Shown: positions 35,101 to 46,428 of the stretch, piece by piece
Position numbering within the stretch: position 1 is the stretch's first letter
Layout: every line of letters starts with the position of its first letter
Source: Cheilinus undulatus
Taxonomy: Eukaryota; Chordata; Actinopteri; Labriformes; Labridae
Direction of reading: 5' to 3'
Length of the DNA: 64,000 nucleotides
Assembly (NCBI RefSeq): GCF_018320785.1
Contig: NC_054867.1
Coordinates: forward strand, 55,894,776 to 55,958,775
The notes under the pieces: generated by a model
The model's input: the letters and a program-made list of their open reading frames with translations, nothing else
Database searches by the model: none
Told to the model about the DNA's origin: nothing
Translations under genes and position numbers: made by a program

Positions 35101-38100
35101 ACTTTGTTAAACTTGAATGTTTTTAAAATGTGCTATATAAATAAAGTGGATTGGATTGGACTTTTAGCCCATTTTTTACCTTTAAAACTCAGGATTTTGA
35201 ATTTTATTTCATATTTTGACATAATAATCATGGTTTCGGAATTCTAGCTCATAATTTACCTTTTAAAAACATTATTTTGACTTTGAATGTCATGTTTTTA
35301 CCTTTGAAACTTGTTAGTTTGACTTTTTATCTCAGATTTTGAGTTTTTAACTTATCATGGTGACCTTTTACTCTCAAAAGCATTTAGCTTGACAGTAAAT
35401 GGTTAAATGTTGACCCTGTTAGGCCCTCCGTTTAGACCCAAACCCAGGATCTGGCCCCTGCTGTGATTGCGTTTGACACCCCTGCTCTAAAACCTATACC
35501 ATGCAAAACGGCAGACTTTCAATGGTTAATAAAACCTTTAGTAAGATAGAGACACGAACTAACTACAGAAGAAGCATCTATCTGCATATTGAAGCCAAAT
35601 TTTATCTTGCATTCTTCCATATTCTTCTTCTTTCCTCTATCATCTTTGTGGTTTGTTAATGTTCATCTAAACGGTTTCATTTAAATACAATCAACTGTCA
35701 CTTTAACAGCTCCTTTTTTCCCTGATAGATCAGTAACTAGACGTTGTCAACTTTATAAGTATCCTATTACGTCTCATTTCAAGTGCCTAACAAAGAAGAA
35801 ATAGGCTTGTTCTGATATTTTGTGGCCTTATGGTTGAAAAAAAATTAGACTTAAAGCTTTTCCAGAGGTTAAAAGGAGATGCAGGAACCCTGTCTTATGT
35901 GTCCTTTGGAGGTATCCTCCACTAACAGCAGTCATAGGTGCTCTTTAAAATGACACTCATGACTCAAAAAGATGATTCAAACAGCACCTATGTCTACAGC
36001 TATCTCTATCTCCACCAGGAACTCACACTCATTCATATCATCACACAGACTCACCTCCTCAGCGAGAGCTTTGACCTCCGCCTCTGTATGCGACACTCCA
36101 ACCAGGTTTCTGAAGGCCAGGTACTCCATACTGTGGCAGGCTGAACACACCTGCTTATACACCTGGTACCCACGACGAATGCTGCAGGAGCAGAGCAGGG
36201 CACAGGAAAGAGTTAGGGCTTTCATTCAAGAGAAGAACATGTTCAAGCTTCAACCAATTAGGATACATGGGCCAAATGTTGAACAGCAATAAAAAAATCT
36301 TGTAAAGCACAACTAGGGGTAAATGGTGTCCTAATGCAGGGGTCATCGAGTACATCTGCACAAGGGCCGGATCTAGTCTCAACAGGAACTCTGTGGGCCG
36401 GACTTTTAAATACATAAAAATTAAAGAAATGTTTATGATTTTAGTCATTACCAGTGAGATCTATCCCTGTTATCTATAACGCAGCAGGCCACAAGGAGAA
36501 AGGCCTGACAACAGAATAGGCCGGACCCCTGAAAATCACGGAGAATGGGCGCTCCCCAGTTGTCATTTAGCACCAACAGTAACCAATTTTTGACAATTTT
36601 AACCTTTTTGATAACCTTTTTGCCCCCTTTTGCCTCTTTAACACAATTTTTGAAAGATTTAAACCCCATTTAAACCACTTTTTATGCATGTTTTATCCCC
36701 TTTGTGACACTCATCAATTTTTGCCACTTTTATTTTTGCCAGTTTTTAAACTTCTTTTCATTACATTCTTTCAACAATTTTTGCAACTTCAAAAGCAATT
36801 CTTGCCACTTTTAACCCATTGTTGATAATTTTGGCCTCTTTAACCCAATTTCTGAAAGATTTTAACCCAATTTAAAACACTTTTCACGTGTTTTATCTCC
36901 TTTGTGACACTTATCAATTTTTGACACTTTTCTAATTTTTCCTCTTTTTAACCCCTTTTTATTACTTTTTAAATATTTTTTGCTACTTTTAAACCAATTT
37001 TTGCCACTTTTAACCCATTGTTGATAATTTTTTCCAATTTTTGCCTCTTTAAAATAATTTTTGAAAGATTTTAACCCCCTTTAACTACTTTTCCTGCATG
37101 TTTTATCCCTTGTGACACTCTTATCAATTTTTCTACTTTTAACCCCTTTTCATTACTTTCTTGCACTATTTTTTGTCATTTGTAACCCATTTTTGACACC
37201 TTTTGTGCCTTTTTCCTCTTTTATCATTTTTTTTTGCCACATTTAACCTCTTTTTACTACTTTATCTGGTCATTTTTGCAGCACTTCTGCCAATTTTAAC
37301 CCTTTTAAAAATACTCACTAATAGTGACAGTAAATATCTGAAAAATAAAACAGATTAAATCTTAAGTCATTCTAAAACTATTTCAATGTTATATTTTGTG
37401 GGATGGATTTAACAGCTGCAGACATTTAAAGCCAAAAGATACCCTTAAAATCTTCTTTTCCTCCTTTTCTGAATTTAATGATCTTTCGGGGGCCGGACAG
37501 GAAGCTGTGGGGAGCCTGACGTGGCCCTGGGCCGCCAGTTGATGACCAGTGTTTTAATGGAAACCTAAACTGTGCAGCATTTTAACAGTTTTGGGTTAAA
37601 ATCAGACAATTTTCATCTTACCTGAGTTGAAACCATGTGTTGATGACAACTGTGTCATTTTACAACATCAGATTCTTACTAAATCACTGACTCATTTTCT
37701 AAAAAAGTGTGCTAACTTTTTCAGAAATCCTTAGAGGTAAGATTTCAATAAACTTCAACTTTCTGTGTTTCATCAGACTATTTGACAATTGTCTGGATGA
37801 TGCTGGTCTACAGTCATTTTTAGGGTAGTCAACCTAAATACTTGCATGTTCAAACTCGTCAAAGTTTTACCTGCCAGTAAGTGGAGGAGTGAAAGAAGTG
37901 AAATACAGAAAAATGCTGCCGTTTGCATTCATAAATGCATCTAACTCTGGCTGAAAATATCCAGGAGGTTTCGTGTCTATCACACCTGGCATGGTCCAGC
38001 GATGACAGAGGTCCAGCGTGGCTCCAGGGGTACTGAGGGGGGTGGAGCTCCAGGTCCGAGGCTTTAACGGAGTGGTGCAGCATCAGGGCGAGCCCGGCCC

Positions 38101-39041
38101 CACCGGCTGTGATCACACCAAGAGTGGACAGGGCGACCTTCTTACTCCTCGACAAACTGGCCATCGACATGTTGGCCTGCAGAGGAACACCAAAACGAGA
38201 CAGCAGTTATACTGGGTGGTTCTCTCACAGTTACGAGTACTCCAGGCAAACAACATTTAATTTTTTCATTACGGTTGACAAATTAAATTAACCAACACAA
38301 AATTTATCCTAGAGTTATTCTGTGAGGTAAAAACGATGAAAACACAGTCTACATCCCATTTTTTTCAGTCAAATTGGTAGAACAACCCTGGATTCTTGGA
38401 CAAAGTTAACCATCTTTCCTGCATGTCTCTCACCCACTCTCCCCCTCTATCAATAACAGCATGAAAAGTCCAAAAGAAAATCTTTCACCCATTTCTATCA
38501 AAATATGGATTTTTTAAATAATGTTAGCAAGCTGAAAATTGGAATGATTTCACATGCATTACTTTACATTCTTACAACCTACTTCTCAATGACCGATGTT
38601 ATCTAATCTATAAAGTGTGTATGAAAACACCATAGCAACTTTAAGTCATAGTTTTTTTGTATTACTAAAAGTCTAAAATCATTAATATCCTGAAAATCCA
38701 AAAACCAGACCGTGGATGAGCAAAGCATCCCACTTTAGAGATTTCCAATTACAGTGATTTTAACTCAAAAAAGGGGGACAAATGAGATAATCTACGTCGT
38801 TCATTACTGGCTTTTATTTGTTAATAACCATGGCTTAGTTTTGAATTGATTAATCTAAAAATGGTTGAACAGAAAATAACACTGTTTTTGTTGACGGTCT
38901 GGCATTGTGGATGTTAGACCCAGCCTTCTAACGGATCTTTACAGTACAGATACATTCGGCTGTCCTGCTTGTTCTTATGAAACTGTCCTTCGCTGGTTCT
39001 ATAACCGGTCGGCTGGTATCACATGACAGCATCCCTGTACC

Positions 39042-39078
<37 letters not shown>

Positions 39079-40978
39079 CAATGCCCCAGAAACACTCAAG
39101 GAGGGTACCCATGGGGAGAGGGCTGATATCAAACCAGGTTTTTAAACTTTAAAACACTCCTGCAGACACTCTGTGGATACCTGCTTTACTACAACACTAG
39201 TTTGAGATTTTTCACTTTTGATTAGAAATGCAGGAAAACTTCTGCTCACTGTCAGAAATGCACCGATGTTTAAGTTCCAAACATCTCAGCTCAATTTCTG
39301 TTTACCTATTACAACTTTTAGTCAAAGATTTGTGGGGCTTTGGAACTTTGCAACACAAACATTCATATAACATTAACTGTATTATTTAAAAGCACACGGT
39401 ATGAAACTATCAAAAATGTTCTAAACCCTTCAGACTAGATAGACAGATAGATATTCTATTAATCCTGAGGGAAATATAACTGCCATAAGCACAACAACAT
39501 CACCCCAGCTAAAACTGAAGGAGTGTAGCTCAGCATTCATCACATACAGTATAAAGCCAGGTGAATAATATTGACAGCGTAAGGGGAATACATGTTCTTT
39601 GACAACACTTCACTAAACATTACTTTGTAATTGTCAAAAGCGCATCGACCTTCACAGCAGTTCAGACCAGCTTCACAAGACGCCAAGAGGTGAAAAGGAA
39701 GGATGCCCAATATTGGAGTTTATCTATACGCTGAAGTTTTCAGACTCTTTCAGCCTCGAATTTCCCTCAAGATTACAGTAACTACGGATATATTCACACT
39801 TTCTTATTTTAAAAAACAGCAAGTTTCTCCAAAGCAAATAGTCATTGTGAGCTGAGAGTGTAGTGGGAAATGGACCGTCTGATAGATGTTTTACAAGGTT
39901 GTTCACAGTTGTTCCTTTGCCAATATTCATGGTTAATATATCAGCTGTAAATATCAGCAGAAATGTCCATATCTGCTCCTAACAATTTGACTTTTTAAAA
40001 TTTAATCTGCAGATACAGAGAATACTGTCTAAAAATTAAGCTATACCATTACTTGTTATGTTTCGGTGGAAAATGTGTCGTGTTGCTACATGACAGAAGA
40101 CCAATTATTGTTTCTGCTAAATTGCACAGGAACGTTAAAACCTTTCTAAATGTTGTAATCCTTGATGAATACAGTCCTCTCTAAGGCCGTGTATGTATGA
40201 AGCAGATGGTTTGACAGCTCCTCATCATTAGAGGATTCAGATCATGATCATTCAGAGCACGGAAAAGTGTAAAAAAGTACCGGAAACACTGTCAACCTCC
40301 ACAAACAGAAGAATAGCGATAAACAGCATGTGACGTCACCGGAAGTCCTCACAGTCCTTGAAACGCTAACCAGTTAGCAGGATATTTACCAAAGCTACTT
40401 TAGCCTGTGTTTTTCTACTGTGAATATCACAAAACTTCCATCCTGTCCTAACTGGTGCATTACTTGGACCGTAAACCCAAAGAATCTTATTTTCACACCA
40501 TGATTCGCAGTTAAATATTTATTTAAAAGTACCATTATCTGTCAGTTTGCCGGCTGGTTGACGCGGCATCATGTGTTAGCTAACCGGCTAGCCTGCTCTG
40601 TAAAGGTTTAGCAGCCAAGCCGTAGAGATCTTCGGCATCGGATATCCTGAACTTTAGACTTTTAGATTATTACTATGTAAAGACTTTTCAAGATTGAGAA
40701 AATAAACAATGTCACAGCCGCTACATACGTCCTAAAAACTGCAGGAACCCGAGTGACCTTGCCTCACCCCACAGACTGAGATCAGGCTAACGTTAGCTCA
40801 GAGCTAGGACACCCCACTAAACAGACAATTTACCGCTTTACCGTCATTGAAACACTCCATTAATGTCCATCAATAAAACAGTCATTCATCGACCTACCGT
40901 CTGGGTCCTGATAGTTTTCGATGTGCTAAGGAGAGCCCTACCGCTCCCCGATAGCACCACGACTCGTAGCGCCGCCAT
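29159..40978 (-). CDS. cyc1: cyc1, cytochrome c1 haem protein of complex III (complete, 7 exons, 307 aa)
   Basis: Cytochrome c1 passes electrons from the Rieske protein to cytochrome c in the mitochondrial bc1 complex. Exons: 40898-40978 (start ATG 40978), 37986-38176, 36055-36181, 32777-32934, 32530-32690, 31582-31682, 29159-29263 (stop TAA 29159-29161). All introns are GT-AG and phases agree, giving 307 codons. Residues 1 to about 65 are the mitochondrial presequence ([20 protein letters not shown], then a hydrophobic part with [14 protein letters not shown]). The haem c motif CSACH is at residues 103-107 in exon 3. Exon 5 holds the axial Met ([13 protein letters not shown], Met226). Exon 6 contains [20 protein letters not shown]. 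Exon 7 encodes the C-terminal membrane anchor and matrix tail ([20 protein letters not shown], then [14 protein letters not shown]). All key residues are present; human CYC1 has 325 residues, so the length is normal. Introns 2, 3 and 6 carry transposons. Confidence 0.98.
30028..31241. mobile_element. Non-autonomous hAT element (CAGGAGTTCTCAA family) in cyc1 intron 6
   Basis: Ends CAGGAGTTCTCAATC and GTTGAGAACCCCTG are inverted, flanked by CTTTAAAC (30020-30027) and CTTTAAAT (31242-31249). Contents in order: a tandem repeat at 30065-30285, a short unassigned part, then a decayed gtggcaaaaa-type array at 30560-31140. No transposase. Confidence 0.85.
30065..30285. repeat. 31-bp tandem repeat, about 7 copies, inside the hAT element
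   Basis: Units of about 31 bp, aaagtaaaggtgccagagac followed by cggggaccccc, repeat with small changes. They derive from the element's own end (gtgacccccaagttaaagg next to the left terminus). The open frames with [13 protein letters not shown] periodicity are by-products. Confidence 0.9.
31683..32529. other. cyc1 intron 5, no recognisable feature
   Basis: Ordinary intronic DNA with no element ends seen. Confidence 0.5.
33602..35484 (+). mobile_element. Non-autonomous hAT element (CAGGGGTGTCAAACTC family), copy 4, with an L2 insertion, cyc1 intron 3
   Basis: Begins CAGGGGTGTCAAACTCGAGG and ends GCGTTTGACACCCCTG, with duplications CTCTAAAG (33594-33601) and CTCTAAAA (35485-35492). The ttttgacattttaaactca array is continuous on both sides of an inserted L2 fragment (about 34480-35160), so the L2 arrived after the hAT element. 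Confidence 0.85.
34480..35160 (+). pseudogene. L2-type LINE 3' fragment inside the hAT element
   Basis: Encodes [20 protein letters not shown], then [34 protein letters not shown] and YTPSRSLRS, the same C-terminal blocks as the copy at 7017-7700. A stop follows LIAPKT at 34765-34767, and the remainder continues degraded ([17 protein letters not shown]). The tail gtgctatataaataaagtgg with attgg repeats is typical of L2 3' ends. Confidence 0.85.
36337..37551 (+). mobile_element. Non-autonomous hAT element (CAGGGGTCATCGA family) in cyc1 intron 2
   Basis: Begins CAGGGGTCATCGAGTACATC and ends CAGTTGATGACCAGTG, with degraded duplications TCCTAATG / TTTTAATG. Left and right ends carry gggccgg motifs. 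The interior is a decayed tttttgccacttttaaccc array (36580-37300). Terminal pieces of the same family lie at 47878-47984 and 59691-59872. Confidence 0.8.
39043..39076. repeat. (CA)17 microsatellite
   Basis: An uninterrupted acacac run of about 34 bp. Confidence 0.95.
40331..40346. promoter_or_regulatory. CRE plus ETS composite site (TGACGTCACCGGAAGT)
   Basis: A perfect palindromic CREB/ATF site directly joined to an ETS core, 550 bp inside cyc1 intron 1. Such pairs are common in core promoters of nuclear genes for mitochondrial proteins, so it may control cyc1 or an antisense start. Function is inferred. Confidence 0.35.
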
Positions 40979-43240
40979 CTTCTCTGCAGTTCTCTGAGCT
41001 GAAAGGATCGACCTGCCCGGACCAGCCTACAGACGGACACAAGGCACATCCGGTCAGCGCCTTCAAAATAAAACAGACTCTGTAAAGAGTACGGCTTCGT
41101 TTTGAAAATGATCCCCGGTTACGGTTGACAGAATAAAGTCCACAGGGAAACATTTTCATCTCTTCTCGATTGTCTGAAAAACAAAACTAATTCAGGGCAT
41201 ATACAGGAGCATCTGAATGAATAAGAAAACATAATATCTAAAGATGAGCCCCTGTATAACATCTTGCCGCCCTCATTTAATTAAAAGAAGTGAAACCTTC
41301 ACAGCACATACAGAGAAACATTCCGAGCCATTTCTGTTTCTTGATGATTTTGACTAACAACTTACAAAACCAAAATCCAATGGAGGATTTACACGACCAC
41401 ACCACCAGCCTTCTAAAAACTAATTTATCTTCTCAGTGTTTGGTTGGGCGGACTATTTGGTTTGGCTTGTTTATATGTCTTGTCTTTTATGAATAGTGTA
41501 ATTTTACGATTTTAACTGAATGTCTGCATTATTCTATCATTGTAAATAAAATTTGGTTATTGTTTTCTAAATTTAAAAAACGGCTGTGTGTATTTTATTG
41601 CTATTTTAATAATAAATTTACTCGCTGGGACTCGTTTCTCCCCAATCGCTTTCGCTGCTCTTATTTTGACACTCACACGAACCGGAACTTCCAAGACAAG
41701 CTTCTGCTAGCTAGCTTAACGCAAACTTACACAACTTGATTTTACACAACCATTTTTCTGCATTGTTTTGTAACATGTTACCGAACAAAGGCAGAATATA
41801 AACAAGCTGTTGTTCTATAACGTCGCTGTGATGTATGACACATCTAGCCGTTAATATTCGTATTAAAGTGTTTTTTGTCGGACTGTAACGTAAAGTCTCC
41901 ACCCAGCGGCAGCACCGCGGCTTTACAACACATTTGACCTACATCATGAAGAATCTTAAAGATTATAAATCTAAAACAGCATTGTCATGGGTTTATCTGA
42001 TACAGGAGCTTATTTAAGTCATCGTTTGCTATTTAAAGCTGTTCCTGAGGACTGTCTCAGGGAGATGAGGACAGGAGCTCCTGTTTTAACCGCCAGTCCT
42101 TCGCCTTAAGTAACTTTTGAAGGAGAAAACTTTATTGAAACGCTGAGCAATGACGACAAGCTCCCTTTCATTGTGGACATTAGTTACTTACATTTGTTTT
42201 TCTGGATAACTCACACAGACCAGCACCCTTTTACCTGTTATCTTTGTTTTTCTCCATGTATTTTGACACAATAAAAAATATTAGTTTCTCTGGGTGTACG
42301 ACCTCTGAGAGGTCAACTGTTTTCATAATTAAGATTCTAAAAACCGTGAGACATTTCCATCAAACGTTCAGATTGAATTTTACAGCAAACACACATAAAA
42401 TTTGACAATAAAGCTTTACCTTGCTATATTTAAAAAAACCCATCCAGACAAAAAAGAGATCTTCAAGGTTTCTGACCTTTTCAATGCTGACCACGATAGA
42501 AATAAGTGATTTTGCTCAGAATTAATTGTAGGAGATCTAAAACATGGTTAAATGAAATTTCTCCTGGGCTGGAAAAGAACAATATCAGAACAATTCTGTA
42601 AGGTATTTATTGATCTTTTTAGCTCCATGGTCATTTATATCGAGGACAACAGTTTTAAAATGTCAGCGTTAGCAGCGAAACCTGTTTAAATGAACATTTA
42701 TCATGGTTATATTGTTTAAGGTTCACCTGAACTGCCATGAACAGCCTCTATGTCCTCACAATGATCCAAACAGGACAGAGGTGAACCTGCTGTTCCACAA
42801 TCATCCAGAGGATGGCAGCACAGAACCAACAACAGATGCTACCCCCTCCAACAGTACAGACCAATGAATTTCACAATAACCGCCTTTATTTTGATTAATT
42901 AGACCAATTATGAACAGAAAGAATGATTATTACACCTGTTTAAAGGGATAAACCGTGTATAAAAGGAAATAAATCTCAGTGTTCTCTCTTTTAACTTTTA
43001 ATTTGGCGAATTAAAAAGGAAAACACAGGTAATGTACTAAGATGAGAATAATCTGCTGCCAGGTGATGTTAAGGAAATGTCCTGTGGAATAGTGAGGTGA
43101 TAATTTAAGAGGAAGTTCAATTTCATGAACCTGTGTGAAACAGTGAGAAAGTCCCTGTGAAACAGAATATTGACATAAAACATGTTTAACACATTTCTGT
43201 TTAAAAAGAGCTTAACGAAATGATTCTGACAGGGTACCAT
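40979..43240. other. Upstream of cyc1: probable promoter (about 40979-41110), then unassigned DNA
   Basis: The first 130 bp upstream of the cyc1 ATG are GC-richer and should hold the 5' UTR and promoter; an ETS-like atccgg is at 41048. The remaining 2.1 kb shows no exon or element ends. Paired ETS-like cores (ccggaacttcc near 41684) could belong to an unrecognised promoter. Confidence 0.35.
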
Positions 43241-43619
43241 GATGAATAAATCTCCCCTGGTGTTTGATCAGAGAGGGACCCAACTGCAGTCAAGATGGCC
43301 GACATGGGCGTCGCTATACATCCAATCCATGCCAGAAGTCCCAAGCGGAAGTTTCTTTTTTGTGTTGGACTCAGCTGCCAGCGTTTGTCAGTCTTCTTTG
43401 TGCCTAAGCCTAACCCTTGGTGCTGGATCTCAAATATATCACCTTCCCCACTGCCTTACCCCGAACCTAACCACTCGGGTTTTAATGCCTAAGCCTGACC
43501 TTAGACGTGCTGACTTCCGGTTGTGTGTTTCCTATGCAAGTCCAAGTCAAGTCTCAAGTCTCAAAGCTTTGGTCACGAGTCTAAGTCAAGTCTACTCACA
43601 CTAGAACCACGAGTGGCGA

Positions 43620-43940
43620 CCCCAGAGCGCTATGCTGGAGATCCAGAGGGGTGCAACCCTTTTATTCCAAACGGCTCCATCCTGTTCGCCCTGCAGGTCT
43701 AACTGTGGCTTCAGAAGAGGCTAAAGTGGCGTTCACCATTAACCACCTGACTGGGAGGGCTCGCCTTCGGGACACTGCTGAGTAGGAGAGACGTACGCCA
43801 AGCTGCTCTTCCTTCCAGAAAGAACTTCAGAAAATCTTTGGAGTGGCATCCATGGGACCCGAAGCCACCGGAGGACTTTGGGTCTTAGCCAGGGAAACCG
43901 CTCAGATGTGGACTATGCTATTGATTTCCTAGGCTAAAAC
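43620..43940 (+). pseudogene. Ty3/gypsy-type retrotransposon gag fragment
   Basis: Conceptual translation over several frames gives PRVATPERYAGDPEGCNPF, FALQV, EEAKVAFTINHLTGRARL, FQKEL-like remains and GNRSDVDYAIDFLG. These are blocks of the gag capsid region of fish gypsy elements. Frameshifts and a stop (at the TAG of gctgagtag, 43781-43783) show it is dead. No LTR, protease or polymerase is seen nearby. It is a short relic. Confidence 0.7.
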
Positions 43941-45555
43941 CCCCCTTACAGTTTCTGTTAGCCACAAACCTCAGAGTGTTAGCCACAGGTGATCGTTTTG
44001 GTGTGAATGGTGATCAACAGCATGAATTCCAATCTACTGATCATCTTTAATAAACAATAATCAGACCATCTCAAAAACATTCAAAGGTTTCAGAAAAGAA
44101 GAACTGACTAAAACTGCTCTCTAATGACTCACAGGCTCTATAGAGAGGGTAAACAGTGAAGAAACCAAAGCATTGTTACATCTTTGAATAAAAAAAGATG
44201 TAAGAAACCTTCCAGAAGAACAAAGAGGTAAGTCGTACTCTTCTGAGACGTAGACGGAGAACACAAACAGGATCTAAATAATGAAAGCAGGAACATCCAG
44301 AGCCTGAAATAATAAGATGCTAAAAACTCAGAGCTGGTCTGAATGAGCTGGAGTCAGCCGTGTGAGGGTGGAGATGGATGTTTGCTGTCTGACAGCAGGA
44401 AGGGAATAAACTATTCATCAGCTCCAGCAGAGACGGTCACCACCGCCATGTTTGATGGACAGGAGGGACGATCCTGTAGCGATGTCTGCAGGTACAACAG
44501 ACACGGACGAAAACGAACGGACGGACGGACGGACATTACTCGAAGCATCTGCAGCCAGATGTGTCTGCCTACAAGTCCTTCAGATTTCTCTTTAGTGTCC
44601 AATCAGATTAGTTCACTGAGTTTCAACTCTTGTGTAAATTTTAAAAAGGGGGTTTACACTTTGAAAAAGGCTGGATTATACCACAGCATTAACAAATGAA
44701 ATTCATGTTTAGTTGCTTTGACAGTGATTATTATTGAGGATAATAATAAAATATATGCTACCACCTTTTTACAATCTAGGGGTAACTAAAATGAGAGGGA
44801 CCTGGATGCATCGGATTACCTCCACCTCACACCGGAAGTCAGACGAGCGCCGCCATATCTCGTCTTCTGATACCAGAATTCACTTGAACCAGGGTCCAAA
44901 ACTAACTTTTTTTTTTTTTTTTTTTACCAGCCAGGCAGATATTTTACCAGCCAACCAAATAAAAACTGCTTTTAAGTGTTGAAATTTGCTATCAGTATTA
45001 TTTAACATGTCATTTGGGTCTTGTATGTGATTCTCAATCAGTATTTTCATAGTATGCACTAATACTAGTGATAATACCTGGGCACAGCAGACAATGCAGA
45101 ACAATAATTTTTCTTCAGCAGAAAATTTCAGCCATGATCTATTAGCCCGCCATCTCCCTAAGAAATGGCAAAAATGACTCAAGAGAGATACTTTAATTTT
45201 TATTTCTAGTTTATTATTCTATTCATTATTAAATATTTTATTATATATTTATTTTTCTATTTTCCTTACGTTTAAACCTCATGGTCCACTTAAAAGCCTA
45301 CAACAAATCCAAGTGAAACATTAGCATTTTAACCATAACAGTTATAATAGGTTTTTTTTTGTTTTTTTGTATACAGTCTTCATTAACAACCTAATTGGAG
45401 CAAAAAGAGAAAATTTTGCAGTCTGAACATGTAGGGGTGACCCTCTCCTGCCCTGACTGCTGCGTACTGGGCTGTCTGTGAGTGGATAGGAACGGGGAAG
45501 GGCCCACGGCAGCAGCCGCTACTCACTGAGAGAACAACCGTATGTGTTTTCCCGT
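43940..45555. other. Intergenic DNA with simple repeats
   Basis: Contains (CGGA)n at 44517-44534 and a T18 run at 44909-44926. The T run lies within cagggtccaaaactaac..., which resembles the end of a fish hAT element, but its other end was not found. No gene is seen. Confidence 0.45.
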
Positions 45556-45561
45556 CAGAAG

Positions 45562-46170
45562 CTGGGTTTCCATTACACTCGGAAATGCGCAAAATCGAAA
45601 TAGCGCAATAAAAAACTGGCAATGGAAACACCTGAATTTTGAAAAAACCCTAAAATATCGCTAGAAAGTTTTTATGCTCTCATGAGGTTTTTCAGGTGTT
45701 TCGATATAGAAATATATTGCAAAAGTCTAATGGAAACACTTTTTCCGCATTTACAAGTCATGGGACGGGAGGTATGGTGTCACATGACCAGTCACTCAGA
45801 GACAACATGGCGTAGTACGTGTGGTCAGGAGAGGAGAGGAGACTTTTCTTTACATCATACTTCTACCCTTACACGTGGCTTTTGCCGTACGTACGGACTT
45901 TACCTCTGAACTATCATCCGTTTCCTTCGTCTTTTGTTCAAAATTATCAAGGCAACCGCCGCAGATCTAACCAAAACCGTACCAACACGCAACAGGTTTT
46001 GAGCGTCAAGCTTCCCTGCGGCGGATTCACGCGAGATGAGATTTTACGAGAACTGCAAGGCCTATGTCCAAAACTCCCTTCAATGGAAATGCATTCAAAG
46101 CGCTATTGTACTTAATCGAAATTTAAGAAATATCACTTTAATTTTGTGAAAAACTGTAATGGAAACCCAG
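45562..46170. mobile_element. Harbinger-like non-autonomous element with perfect 16-bp inverted ends
   Basis: Ends CTGGGTTTCCATTACA (45562-45577) and TGTAATGGAAACCCAG (46155-46170) are exact reverse complements. Because the ends read AGCTGGG/CCCAGCT, the precise boundary and duplication are ambiguous. Fish PIF/Harbinger-type MITEs commonly start with gggtttccatta; the superfamily is therefore inferred. The 609-bp interior has no transposase; an open frame of 98 codons (45819-46115) has no recognisable domain. Confidence 0.75.
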
Positions 46171-46428
46171 CTAGAGTCTCCAGCAACACCAAAAAAAGTA
46201 GCTAGATTTGTGGTTAGTCGCTTTTTTGAGAAAGAGTCACTAGAGGGGTCTGAAAACTCGCTAAATATAGCGACAAAGACGCTAATTTGGCAACACTGCT
46301 CTTCGTCTACAAGCAGAGGTACGGCTACAGTAACAACCAGCTACAATCAGAAAAGAAAAGAAAGTTACAACAATCAGATTATATTATATATAAAGAGCCT
46401 GAAGTGCTGGCTTGGGAGTCCTTTATAG

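Larger units (their letters stand above)
38177..40897. other. cyc1 intron 1 (2.7 kb)
   Basis: It holds a (CA)n run, a LINE-like tail near 39430-39480 (on the minus strand ccctcaggattaatagaata then tctatctgtctatct) and a CRE/ETS composite site at 40331-40346. Otherwise nothing is recognised. Confidence 0.5.

Noticed and set aside
43250..43605. 121-codon open frame around agatggccgacatgggcgtc
   Set aside because: It overlaps repeated cctaagcctaacc and aagtcaagtctcaagtct motifs seen in fish interspersed repeats; no domain or splice context.
44343..44699. 118-codon open frame on the plus strand
   Set aside because: It crosses a simple CGGA repeat and shows no recognisable family or exon borders.
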